Of a stretch of DNA of 19,971 nucleotides, positions 1-4,689 are shown piece after piece. This stretch comes from an uncultured Clostridia bacterium (GTDB lineage: Bacteria > Bacillota > Clostridia > Christensenellales > Aristaeellaceae): NCBI GenBank assembly GCA_946409855.1, contig CAMJXZ010000016.1, positions 1-19,971 of the forward strand. The letters are read 5' to 3'. A program made the position numbers and the translations under genes. Numbering within the stretch: position 1 is the first letter of the stretch; each line of letters opens with the position of its first letter. The notes under the pieces were generated by a model. The model was given only the letters and a program-made list of their open reading frames with translations. It did not search any database and was not told the DNA's origin.

Positions 1-129
1 GAGGCGGGGGACGGTACGGCCCAATGGTTCGTACGCTGCACGCCATGCTCTGCCATGCCGATCAGGTACAAACCCGAGATACTGATTTTCGGGAATGTAT
101 TCATGATCACGATTGAAACGGCCAGCTGA
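1..129 (+). CDS. Possible C-terminal end of a plus-strand gene (partial)
   Basis: Frame 1 is open from the window edge to a TGA at 127-129, giving 42 residues ending in ITIETAS. Third positions are GC-rich, as in the real genes here, and the stop lies inside the left arm of a strong terminator hairpin, which fits a true gene end. The fragment has two cysteines (CTPC) but no family I recognise. The two other plus frames and one minus frame are also open over much of this short stretch, so the frame choice is tentative. It could be a phage lysogeny gene or a flanking host gene. Confidence 0.35.
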   Translation, partial: EAGDGTAQWFVRCTPCSAMPIRYKPEILIFGNVFMITIETAS

Positions 130-147
130 TGAGAAGCTGGCCGTTTT
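116..147 (+). terminator. Rho-independent terminator
   Basis: A perfect 12-bp stem (116-127 with 135-146) has a 7-nt loop, and TTTT ends the right arm. The A-rich left arm means it could also work on the minus strand. It closes whatever gene enters from the left edge. Confidence 0.75.
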
Positions 148-294
148 CGATTTGCGGGGGAATGTGAAAATCCCTCGCGCGCGTATATACATATATAAAT
201 ACGTGTGTATACGGTATATATTATAGTTTTTCTTATATATAGAGATATTTACTTTACAACAGAGCCTATGAATGGCTTTATTCCGTGGTTTTGG

Positions 295-378
295 CTGTTA
301 AAAACCTGTTAAAATCTTTTTGGATTTTTACAGACGGGGTGGGCCCGCGTAAAAAACTTCGGGTTTTTAACAGGTTTT
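295..378. repeat. AT-rich region with repeated CTGTTAAAA boxes
   Basis: CTGTTAAAA occurs as direct copies at 295-303 and 306-314, and inverted at 365-373. The outer units form a perfect 14-bp inverted repeat, AAAACCTGTTAAAA (301-314) with its complement (365-378), 50 nt apart. Other short inverted pairs lie between, such as AAAAAC(352-357)/GTTTTT(363-368). The stretch from about 180 to 260 is almost pure alternating AT. No gene is visible from 130 to 433. Possible roles are recombinase arm sites, a protein-binding array or an origin element; the sequence does not decide between them. Confidence 0.5.
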
Positions 379-389
379 GACCGGATTGT

Positions 390-435
390 AAAAAGGCGCT
401 CCGGCCGGTTTGGGGATCGGCGGGAGCGCCTTTTT
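390..435 (-). terminator. Terminator of the HTH repressor-like gene
   Basis: AAAAAGGCGCTCC (390-402) pairs with GGAGCGCCTTTTT (423-435), a 13-bp stem that overlaps the TAA stop of the minus-strand HTH gene. Runs of A and T at the two ends make it able to act in both directions. Confidence 0.8.
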
Positions 436-682
436 ATGCTTCTTTTTCATCATCTTTTCGCCGGATGTCCTCCGGCGTGAAAAATAATTGACTGCCGTCG
501 GGCAGGATGAAGGCCAGCCTGCAGCCGGTGAATTCGGCGATACGGATGAGGTCATCCGCCGTAAAGCGGTTCAGGGAGATCTTGTTGTTCATGCTCTGCT
601 GGGTTGTTCCGTACAGGCGGGCCAGGTCGGTCGGCCGCTTGCCGGCGAGCGCCAGCACGGATCGAATCTTGTCTGAAACCAT
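434..682 (-). CDS. Small Cro/C1-type helix-turn-helix regulator
   Basis: The 82-aa protein has a compact HTH fold over residues 1-60. DKIRSVLALAGKRPTDLARL forms the first helices, GTTQQSMNNKIS is the turn and recognition helix, and TADDLIRIAEFTGCRLAFIL follows. This is typical of short XRE-like regulators in clostridial phages and conjugative elements, and there is no dimerisation or peptidase domain. The start is supported by AAGGAGG about 6 nt upstream of the ATG. The gene diverges from the 980-1793 operon. Both promoters in the shared region carry the same AAAAGGTGTA box, so it probably represses itself and the opposing operon; that is inference. It ends in its own terminator. Confidence 0.85.
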   Translation of the reverse strand: MVSDKIRSVLALAGKRPTDLARLYGTTQQSMNNKISLNRFTADDLIRIAEFTGCRLAFILPDGSQLFFTPEDIRRKDDEKEA

Positions 683-703
683 GTTGTCACCTCCTTATTG
701 AAA

Positions 704-733
704 ATACTACACCTTTTAAATGTAGAATGTCAA
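704..733 (-). promoter_or_regulatory. Sigma-A promoter of the HTH gene
   Basis: Read on the minus strand, a perfect -35 TTGACA (733-728) and a -10 TAGTAT (709-704) are 18 nt apart, just upstream of the AAGGAGG of the HTH gene. The box AAAAGGTGTA overlaps the start of the -10. Confidence 0.8.
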
Positions 734-789
734 GTAAATAATTTAAAAGTACACCGAAAAAGTGTTGACTTTATAATCGAAAAGGTGTA
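708..789. promoter_or_regulatory. Operator array of the divergent switch
   Basis: TACACCTTTT at 708-717 is the exact complement of AAAAGGTGTA at 780-789, so the two promoters carry mirror-image copies of one 10-bp box at the same place relative to their -10 elements. Between them, ACAC-CGAAAAA-GTGT (751-765) forms a third, centred dyad using the same ACACC/GGTGT core. This layout is what a small dimeric repressor acting on both promoters would need. Confidence 0.65.
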
Positions 790-793
790 ATAT
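765..793 (+). promoter_or_regulatory. Sigma-A promoter of the 980-1793 operon
   Basis: TTGACT (765-770) and TAATAT (788-793) are separated by exactly 17 nt. The operator box AAAAGGTGTA (780-789) overlaps the -10. Transcripts would carry a leader of about 180 nt before the first well-supported start codon at 980. Confidence 0.8.
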
Positions 794-932
794 ATAACCG
801 TAAGGCAGAGCCGCAAGGCTCTTACGAAAGGAGGAGGATGGCGGGATCAAAGCATAGGGAAAGGCCGGTGCCACCTACCACAGCACACCGGCCAGTCCCC
901 CTGGAAGGGAGCGCGGGGAAGCCTTACCCCCG

Positions 933-974
933 CCTCCTTGATGGTAGCAGAGTAAGGCGAAAAAATCAAGGAGG
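933..974 (+). promoter_or_regulatory. Leader hairpin that hides a ribosome-binding site
   Basis: CCTCCTTGAT (933-942) is the perfect complement of ATCAAGGAGG (965-974), which contains the Shine-Dalgarno of the gene starting at 980. The loop is 22 nt. The same anti-SD could instead pair with the upstream AAGGAGG at about 828-834, giving mutually exclusive folds. A second stem (GGCCGGTG with CACCGGCC, about 862-900) lies between. This suggests translational control of the first gene of the operon. Confidence 0.55.
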
Positions 975-979
975 AAAAC

Positions 980-1156
980 ATGCCGTATCATCTGATTTGG
1001 CTCGAGAAGGTCCGGGGAAGAATGGTAATGAAATTCAGGTCCTTCCCGGACAGGGCAAAAAGATTCAAGTTCGCGCTGAAACTGGAGACCCGGCCCGGAT
1101 TCCGGAGGGTGCTTAAACTGATCGACGATAATGAGGAGGAGAGCCACAATGTGTAA
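980..1156 (+). CDS. Small basic hypothetical protein, 58 aa
   Basis: ATG at 980 follows an AAGGAGG with good spacing. The product begins MPYHLIWLEKVRGRMVMKF, is rich in Arg and Lys through residue 48, and has an acidic tail (IDDNEEESHNV). No family is recognised. Its stop overlaps the next start by 8 nt (ATG at 1149), so the two are translationally coupled. It is the first gene of the plus-strand operon facing the HTH regulator, and its ribosome site lies inside the 933-974 hairpin. The basic character would suit nucleic-acid binding, but that is only inference. Confidence 0.65.
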   Translation: MPYHLIWLEKVRGRMVMKFRSFPDRAKRFKFALKLETRPGFRRVLKLIDDNEEESHNV

Positions 1157-1361
1157 ATCCATCACCGAATACAGGATCAACAAAAAGGGAGCTGAGTGCT
1201 TCCGGACGCGTGATCTTGAGGCATGCAGAGAGAAGCTCAGGGAACTGGACGCCAGGCGCCCTGGAGTGTATACGATGCAGTCGCGATCCTGCCTCCTCGA
1301 CAGGCACGGAGTGATGGATAGCAAATACAACGGAGAGCCGAACTGGTCGATTTGGCGCTGA
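1149..1361 (+). CDS. Hypothetical phage protein, 70 aa
   Basis: I chose the ATG at 1149, with GAGGAGG 8 nt upstream, rather than the in-frame ATG at 1131, which lacks a site and would run through the previous gene. The protein starts MCKSITEYRINKKGAECF and has a charged central helix (TRDLEACREKLRELDARRPG). It ends in a tryptophan-rich tail (EPNWSIWR). Four cysteines are scattered rather than paired. No function is recognised. It is the second gene of the operon, overlapping the gene before it and 18 nt from the next. Confidence 0.65.
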   Translation: MCKSITEYRINKKGAECFRTRDLEACREKLRELDARRPGVYTMQSRSCLLDRHGVMDSKYNGEPNWSIWR

Positions 1362-1379
1362 TAAAAGGAGGACGCATAA

Positions 1380-1793
1380 ATGATGTATGCTTTGAAGCTC
1401 TGCACGAACGGGGACATCAACGTGATCGAGGTCCCGGAGGACAAGGACTGGCGCTGGTACTCCAGGCAGATCGGATGCGACCTGGTGGAGGTGGTCCGGC
1501 CGATGGGGCTGGAAAGCCCCAGGGTGCTGATCGTGGACGAGGAAGGGCTGCTGAAGGAAAGGCCCGTGATCAACTTCCTTGGATCCTGGCTGTATGAAAC
1601 GCAGCGGCACGGAAACCCGATCTGCGGGGATTGCCTGATCATGGAGGAGTATGAAACAGCCGACGGGCTGGAGCTGGGCGGGATGCCGAAGGCGGACGCG
1701 CTGAAGCTGGCGGACTGGATGAAATCCCACATCTGGGAGGCGGTGGGAGAGATAAAGAAAGCAATGGGGATCAGCCTGGTCAGGGCTGAATAA
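1380..1793 (+). CDS. DUF3846 domain protein
   Basis: The 137-aa product has the DUF3846 pattern: an N-terminal strand (YALKLCTNGDINVIEVPE), then VLIVDEEGLLKERPVINFLGSW around residues 48-70, then GNPICGDCLIMEEY at about 77-90. A C-terminal helical extension (residues 100-137) follows. DUF3846 proteins are common in Bacillota phages and mobile elements, often near anti-restriction or regulatory genes, and their role is unknown. AAAGGAGG 8 nt upstream supports the ATG at 1380. It is the last gene of the operon, ahead of a strong terminator. Confidence 0.75.
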   Translation: MMYALKLCTNGDINVIEVPEDKDWRWYSRQIGCDLVEVVRPMGLESPRVLIVDEEGLLKERPVINFLGSWLYETQRHGNPICGDCLIMEEYETADGLELGGMPKADALKLADWMKSHIWEAVGEIKKAMGISLVRAE

Positions 1794-1800
1794 AACAACG

Positions 1801-1828
1801 AAAAAAAGCCCCCGGCGAAAGCCGGGGG
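1801..1828. terminator. Terminator between converging operons
   Basis: CCCCCGGC (1809-1816), a GAAA tetraloop and GCCGGGGG (1821-1828) form an 8-bp GC stem. The seven A residues at 1801-1807 give a T-run on the minus strand, so it is best for the 1833-3719 operon. It lies just past the stop of the plus-strand DUF3846 gene and can serve both. Its stem is the same as that of the terminator at 3769-3790. Confidence 0.85.
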
Positions 1829-1832
1829 TGAT

Positions 1833-2516
1833 TTATTCGTTTCCGGGATGGCTTTTATCCCAGGCCTCTATGATGGGTACGTAATATTTTTGTTCGGCTT
1901 CGCGCCTCGCCTGCACGGCGGATTCGTAATCGTGAAAGCTTCCAAGGTGAATCGTCTTTTTCCTTAGGATGATCCGCGCTGAATATCGGTATCCCCCGCT
2001 GGCAAGGGTGAATTGTCGTATCCCGTTTACAGTCGGCGAATTGATGATATTTCTCAGACGGGTAATCATTGTGCCGTCATAGAATTCCAGTACATTTTCC
2101 CCGTCCTTGTCGATACGTTCCCGCACTTTTTCTTTCAGGATATGCCCGCAGGATTGTATTTTCCCGATTTTTACGGTAGCAAGGGTGCAGATAATTTCAT
2201 TACCGCACGTACAACGGAATTTCCATTTGCCTCCGCTTACACGCTCAACAGCAGTTAGTTCGTAAAATGTTTTCCCGGTATAATCGATGATCGCTTTGGG
2301 ATTTCCGGCGGCAGAACGGCGGCGGCTACGCTCTATATGGCATCCGCAGGATGTTATGAGGCCCTTCCGAAGATTCGATGCGTTTACCGCTTTTTCTTTT
2401 CCGCATTCGCATTTCACGAGCCATCCGGCACGGTGATCAGGCATCTCGGACGCAGGAATGGGGCGCTCTGCCACAAGCGCCCCGAAGCGTTTCCCGGTTA
2501 GATCAATCCGTTTCAT
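1833..2516 (-). CDS. AP2/ERF-like DNA-binding protein with two zinc-ribbon modules
   Basis: The 227-aa protein has two copies of a module common in phage AP2 proteins. Copy one is DLTGKRFGALVAER...CECGK...SCGCH (residues 5-60, Cys 36, 38, 57, 59). Copy two is DYTGKTFYELTAVER...CTCGN...SCGH (78-124). The C-terminus (about 168-212) is AP2-like: YRYSARIILRKKTIHLGSFHDYESAVQARREAEQK broken here into its two halves, RIILRKKTIHLGSF and YESAVQARREAEQKY. No HNH catalytic motif is visible, so it is more likely a DNA-binding protein than an active homing endonuclease. Its start overlaps the upstream stop by 4 nt, and the ribosome site is weak, suggesting coupling. It is the last gene of the operon. Confidence 0.8.
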   Translation of the reverse strand: MKRIDLTGKRFGALVAERPIPASEMPDHRAGWLVKCECGKEKAVNASNLRKGLITSCGCHIERSRRRSAAGNPKAIIDYTGKTFYELTAVERVSGGKWKFRCTCGNEIICTLATVKIGKIQSCGHILKEKVRERIDKDGENVLEFYDGTMITRLRNIINSPTVNGIRQFTLASGGYRYSARIILRKKTIHLGSFHDYESAVQARREAEQKYYVPIIEAWDKSHPGNE

Positions 2517-2842
2517 ACCGTCTCAAATCCCGAAACCGCTGTACTTCCGATGGATTGCCAGTCAGTGATTTCGCCGTCCTCTATCGTCTGGTCTACCTCG
2601 TAGCTAATCCAGCCGTGAACCCGCCAGTAATGGCCGAAATCATCGATGCGCCCCGGGCCTTGCTCCCTGATAAACTCGGCGGCTTCGGCGGCTGTATCGC
2701 ATTCCCGGCGCGGCTTTTCATCGTCCATAAACGCATTAGCAAGGGCTTCCTTTGCGGCTTCGGCGGTCAAAGTGTGTGCGGCTTCGCCCTTCTTCTGGAT
2801 CTCAACGTACAGTTCGTAGACTTCGAAAACCGTTTTCTTCAT
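2513..2842 (-). CDS. Hypothetical acidic protein, 109 aa
   Basis: GAGGAG upstream supports the ATG at 2842. The N-terminal half is alanine- and glutamate-rich helix (KKGEAAHTLTAEAAKEALAN, AAEAAEFIREQGPG). The C-terminal half is aromatic (HYWRVHGWISYEVDQTIED) and probably beta-rich. No family is recognised. It overlaps the AP2 gene by 4 nt and lies 13 nt after the 2856-3293 gene, so it belongs to the same transcript. Confidence 0.7.
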   Translation of the reverse strand: MKKTVFEVYELYVEIQKKGEAAHTLTAEAAKEALANAFMDDEKPRRECDTAAEAAEFIREQGPGRIDDFGHYWRVHGWISYEVDQTIEDGEITDWQSIGSTAVSGFETV

Positions 2843-2855
2843 CGTCTTTCACTCC

Positions 2856-3293
2856 TCAGATGTTCTTGCGCAGTACAGATTCAACGTGCGCGGTCAGGCT
2901 TGTGCCAGCTTCGGACGCTCCGGCGCGGAGCCTTGCCATCAGATCGGCGGGGAGCTGGATGCACATGGTTTCCTTCTCATCCGTGCCCTCGTCCGGCATT
3001 CCGAAGATCTCGGCGTAATCATCAGCGGTCAGCTTTTCTTCAGCCCATTCACGGGCCTTTCCGGCGCTCAATGGAATGATCTCGGACCCGCCGGACCATG
3101 AATTGTCCCCGCAGGATTTTGCGTACTGGGTCATCGGGCCGCCTTTACCGAACAAGAAAAATTCGCCGGTGCGCTTGCGGTACAATTCTTCTTCTACGTG
3201 GCTGAAATCGCTGTAACCGCGATTGTTCGACCATTCGCCTACGCATTTTGCCTTCTCGGTATCGTACAGTTTGCCGTTGATAATCTTCTTCAT
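2856..3293 (-). CDS. Accessory protein with C-terminal ribbon-helix-helix-like segment
   Basis: The 145-aa product begins MKKIINGKLYDTEKAKCVGEW, an N-terminal pattern often seen in accessory proteins of Bacillota phages and integrative elements. Residues 107-145 (CIQLPADLMARLRAGASEAG followed by TSLTAHVESVLRKNI) look like a ribbon-helix-helix fold: a short strand, then two helices. The fusion suggests a DNA-binding or antitoxin-like role, but no toxin partner is recognisable beside it. GGAGGAATAACC supports the ATG at 3293. It sits between the zinc-binding and acidic proteins of the operon. Confidence 0.7.
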   Translation of the reverse strand: MKKIINGKLYDTEKAKCVGEWSNNRGYSDFSHVEEELYRKRTGEFFLFGKGGPMTQYAKSCGDNSWSGGSEIIPLSAGKAREWAEEKLTADDYAEIFGMPDEGTDEKETMCIQLPADLMARLRAGASEAGTSLTAHVESVLRKNI

Positions 3294-3350
3294 GGTTATT
3301 CCTCCTTCTGCCGGGGATTAGCCGCCCCGGCTCCGGCATTGTCTTTTTTT

Positions 3351-3629
3351 TTATGCGCTTACAGGAACATATACTACGATGGTTTTCGTTTTTCCATTGT
3401 AGCTTCCGGCTTTCGTCTTACAGTTGGAATAGTTCTTTTTAAACTCGCCGTAAAACATTTCCACCTCGTTGCATCCAATCGAGTTCTCGATTTCCTTGCG
3501 CTCTTTATAACACTTTGAGCAAATTCCACATTCCTCGAACCATGCGATCTTACGGCGGCGCTGTTCGTACGGCCCAAACAGTTCTGTAGTTTCAGTGTGT
3601 CCGCAGGAAAAATTTACTTCGTACTTCAT
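3351..3629 (-). CDS. Small cysteine-rich, probably zinc-binding protein
   Basis: The 92-aa product starts MKYEVNFSCGHTETTELFGP and carries CGH (residues 9-11) and CGICSKC (about 34-40). This is the usual zinc-ribbon pattern of a short protein family found in clostridial phages and mobile elements. The C-terminal half is basic with a strand at the end (TKTIVVYVPVSA). Function unknown; protein or nucleic-acid binding is likely. AAGGAGGAAG supports the ATG. It is the first gene after the promoter at 3691-3719. A run of nine T on the plus strand follows the stop. Confidence 0.75.
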   Translation of the reverse strand: MKYEVNFSCGHTETTELFGPYEQRRRKIAWFEECGICSKCYKERKEIENSIGCNEVEMFYGEFKKNYSNCKTKAGSYNGKTKTIVVYVPVSA

Positions 3630-3690
3630 CGTTTCTTCCTCCTTCTGTTGGCCTCGGCCCGGTCGTTGGGGTGATCTTTCTTACAAATCC

Positions 3691-3719
3691 ATGATAGCAT
3701 ATTGTTTCTATAAAGTCAA
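3691..3719 (-). promoter_or_regulatory. Sigma-A promoter of the accessory operon
   Basis: On the minus strand TTGACT (3719-3714) and TATCAT (3696-3691) are exactly 17 nt apart, about 60 nt upstream of the 3351-3629 gene and downstream of the lysis terminator. The four accessory genes are therefore a separate transcription unit from the late genes. The rest of 3630-3830 is AT-rich with no gene. Confidence 0.75.
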
Positions 3720-3757
3720 GCATTATTTTGCGTTTATATAAAATATTTTCGCGTACA

Positions 3758-3790
3758 AAAAAAAGAAAGCCCCCGGCGTTTGCCGGGGGC
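3758..3790 (-). terminator. Terminator of the late (lysis) operon
   Basis: GCCCCCGGC (3769-3777), loop GTTT and GCCGGGGGC (3782-3790) make a 9-bp GC stem, with a minus-strand T-run from the A-tract at 3757-3768. It follows the holin gene by about 40 nt and ends the late transcript. Confidence 0.85.
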
Positions 3791-3830
3791 AGCTTTATGT
3801 GTGGATACAGATGCACGGATTATTCAGTTT

Positions 3831-4094
3831 TCAGCCGTTGGCCTCCGTGGGATCCTCGGGCGGTTTGGCTTCCTCCGGGCCCATTTCGACGGAGGTCTGC
3901 GCACCGGCGGCGTCGGCCCACGCCTCGCCAAGGATGTAGGCGAGCACGGACGCGCCGGACATGATAATACCGCTGACCTGGGTCACCGTCTGCTCGTCAA
4001 GGTGCATGGCGATCAACAGCCCCGAAATGAAGCCCGTCAAAGCCATCCAGAATTTGCGGGACGTGAGCTTGGATACCCAATCGATCTTTGTCAT
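3831..4094 (-). CDS. Holin-like membrane protein
   Basis: The 87-aa protein has a short cationic N-terminus (MTKIDWVSKLTSRKF), then two hydrophobic stretches at about residues 15-33 and 40-58. An acidic, proline-rich tail (EMGPEEAKPPEDP) follows. Size, two-segment layout and position beside the endolysin fit a Bacillota phage holin, which would let endolysin across the membrane at the end of the cycle. I cannot name the holin family with certainty. The ribosome site is GAGCGG-like, and its start overlaps the upstream gene's stop by 4 nt. Confidence 0.75.
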   Translation of the reverse strand: MTKIDWVSKLTSRKFWMALTGFISGLLIAMHLDEQTVTQVSGIIMSGASVLAYILGEAWADAAGAQTSVEMGPEEAKPPEDPTEANG

Positions 4095-4273
4095 TTTTTA
4101 CCGCTCCTTTCATTGCTTGGAAGTTCATCGTAATCGCCGCAGTGGAGGGCATAGAGGAAATCGCGCAGGTAGGCCCATTCCTCCGCCTTCAGGCCGCGCC
4201 GGAAGAGCCAGAAGACAAACATGCCGCCCAGGATAGCGCCGCTCAGGAGAGCCAGAAAAACGTTCAGAGCCAA
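4091..4273 (-). CDS. Small membrane protein of the lysis cassette, TTG start
   Basis: The start is TTG at 4273-4271 with GGAGG 9 nt upstream; no ATG is available. The 60-aa product has one N-terminal membrane segment (FLALLSGAILGGMFVFWLF, residues 5-23), a basic stop-transfer (RRGLK) and a cytoplasmic-type tail. It could be a second holin, an antiholin or a lysis accessory protein. It overlaps the holin gene by 4 nt and the gene before it by 10 nt. Confidence 0.65.
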   Translation of the reverse strand: MALNVFLALLSGAILGGMFVFWLFRRGLKAEEWAYLRDFLYALHCGDYDELPSNERSGKK

Positions 4274-4350
4274 TCGTCCTTACCTCCGTAACTGAACACG
4301 ATCGTAAGCGCGATCAGGAAAACGATCACAAAAATGAACCGGTATATCAT
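4264..4350 (-). CDS. 28-aa single-pass membrane peptide
   Basis: The ATG at 4350 lies in an ATGA overlap with the stop of the 4347-4676 gene. The peptide MIYRFIFVIVFLIALTIVFS plus YGGKDDWL is essentially one membrane helix with a short charged tail. Upstream in-frame starts would run back through the previous gene in another frame and lack a ribosome site. Its place among overlapping lysis genes, with coding kept open between two overlaps, argues that it is real. Role unknown; holin modulation is the obvious guess. Confidence 0.55.
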   Translation of the reverse strand: MIYRFIFVIVFLIALTIVFSYGGKDDWL

Positions 4351-4676
4351 GCGGCGTTCTCCGGCTCGTTCGGCAGGGCCAAGACCCGGTCGCGGAGGTT
4401 TGTCATGGCCCCATTTCCGCCCAGGGCGTGGTATGAATCGTACATGCACAGGAACGTGTTTTTCTGCTCGATGGTGCTGTACTTCTGGCGGCAGTACAGG
4501 TTTCCGTCCTCGCTGATCTGGCGCTGGAGGAGCGCGCGGATGCCGTTTTTAAGGGCGTCCTGTTCTTCCTTCTGGCGCTTGAGCCGCGCGGACAGGTTTT
4601 TGTATAATCCCGCCAGCACGGCGCATAAAATCCCAAAGGTCCACTCAATCCAGTACTTGGCGATCCAGTCAGGCAT
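4347..4676 (-). CDS. Membrane-anchored coiled-coil protein beside the endolysin
   Basis: The 109-aa product has one N-terminal membrane segment (about residues 8-25, WIEWTFGILCAVLAGLYKNL). A charged coiled-coil region follows (SARLKRQKEEQDALKNGIRA, about 29-48), and then a soluble tail. Similar proteins sit between endolysin and holin in many clostridial phages and are annotated only as hypothetical or holin-associated. GAGGAGTG upstream supports the ATG; it starts 13 nt after the endolysin stop and overlaps the next gene by 4 nt. Confidence 0.7.
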   Translation of the reverse strand: MPDWIAKYWIEWTFGILCAVLAGLYKNLSARLKRQKEEQDALKNGIRALLQRQISEDGNLYCRQKYSTIEQKNTFLCMYDSYHALGGNGAMTNLRDRVLALPNEPENAA

Positions 4677-4689
4677 AAAGCATCACTCC

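Noticed and set aside
838..1116. Plus-strand 92-residue frame starting right after AAGGAGGAGG
   Set aside because: The start codon touches the ribosome site, the product is Pro/Arg/Gly-rich with no fold, and it overlaps the better supported 58-aa gene in another frame. At most its first part is a leader peptide.
875..1798. Long minus-strand frame of 307 residues
   Set aside because: It is the reverse shadow of the three plus-strand genes, with Ser/Ile-rich unnatural composition, no ribosome site and no upstream promoter.
2378..3079. Plus-strand frame of 233 residues
   Set aside because: It lies opposite three minus-strand genes that each have ribosome sites and sensible proteins; its own product is Arg/Pro-rich with no motif.
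3294..3350. Plus-strand hairpin followed by a T-run as a terminator
   Set aside because: The stem is about 15 nt away from the T-run, and no plus-strand gene lies upstream.
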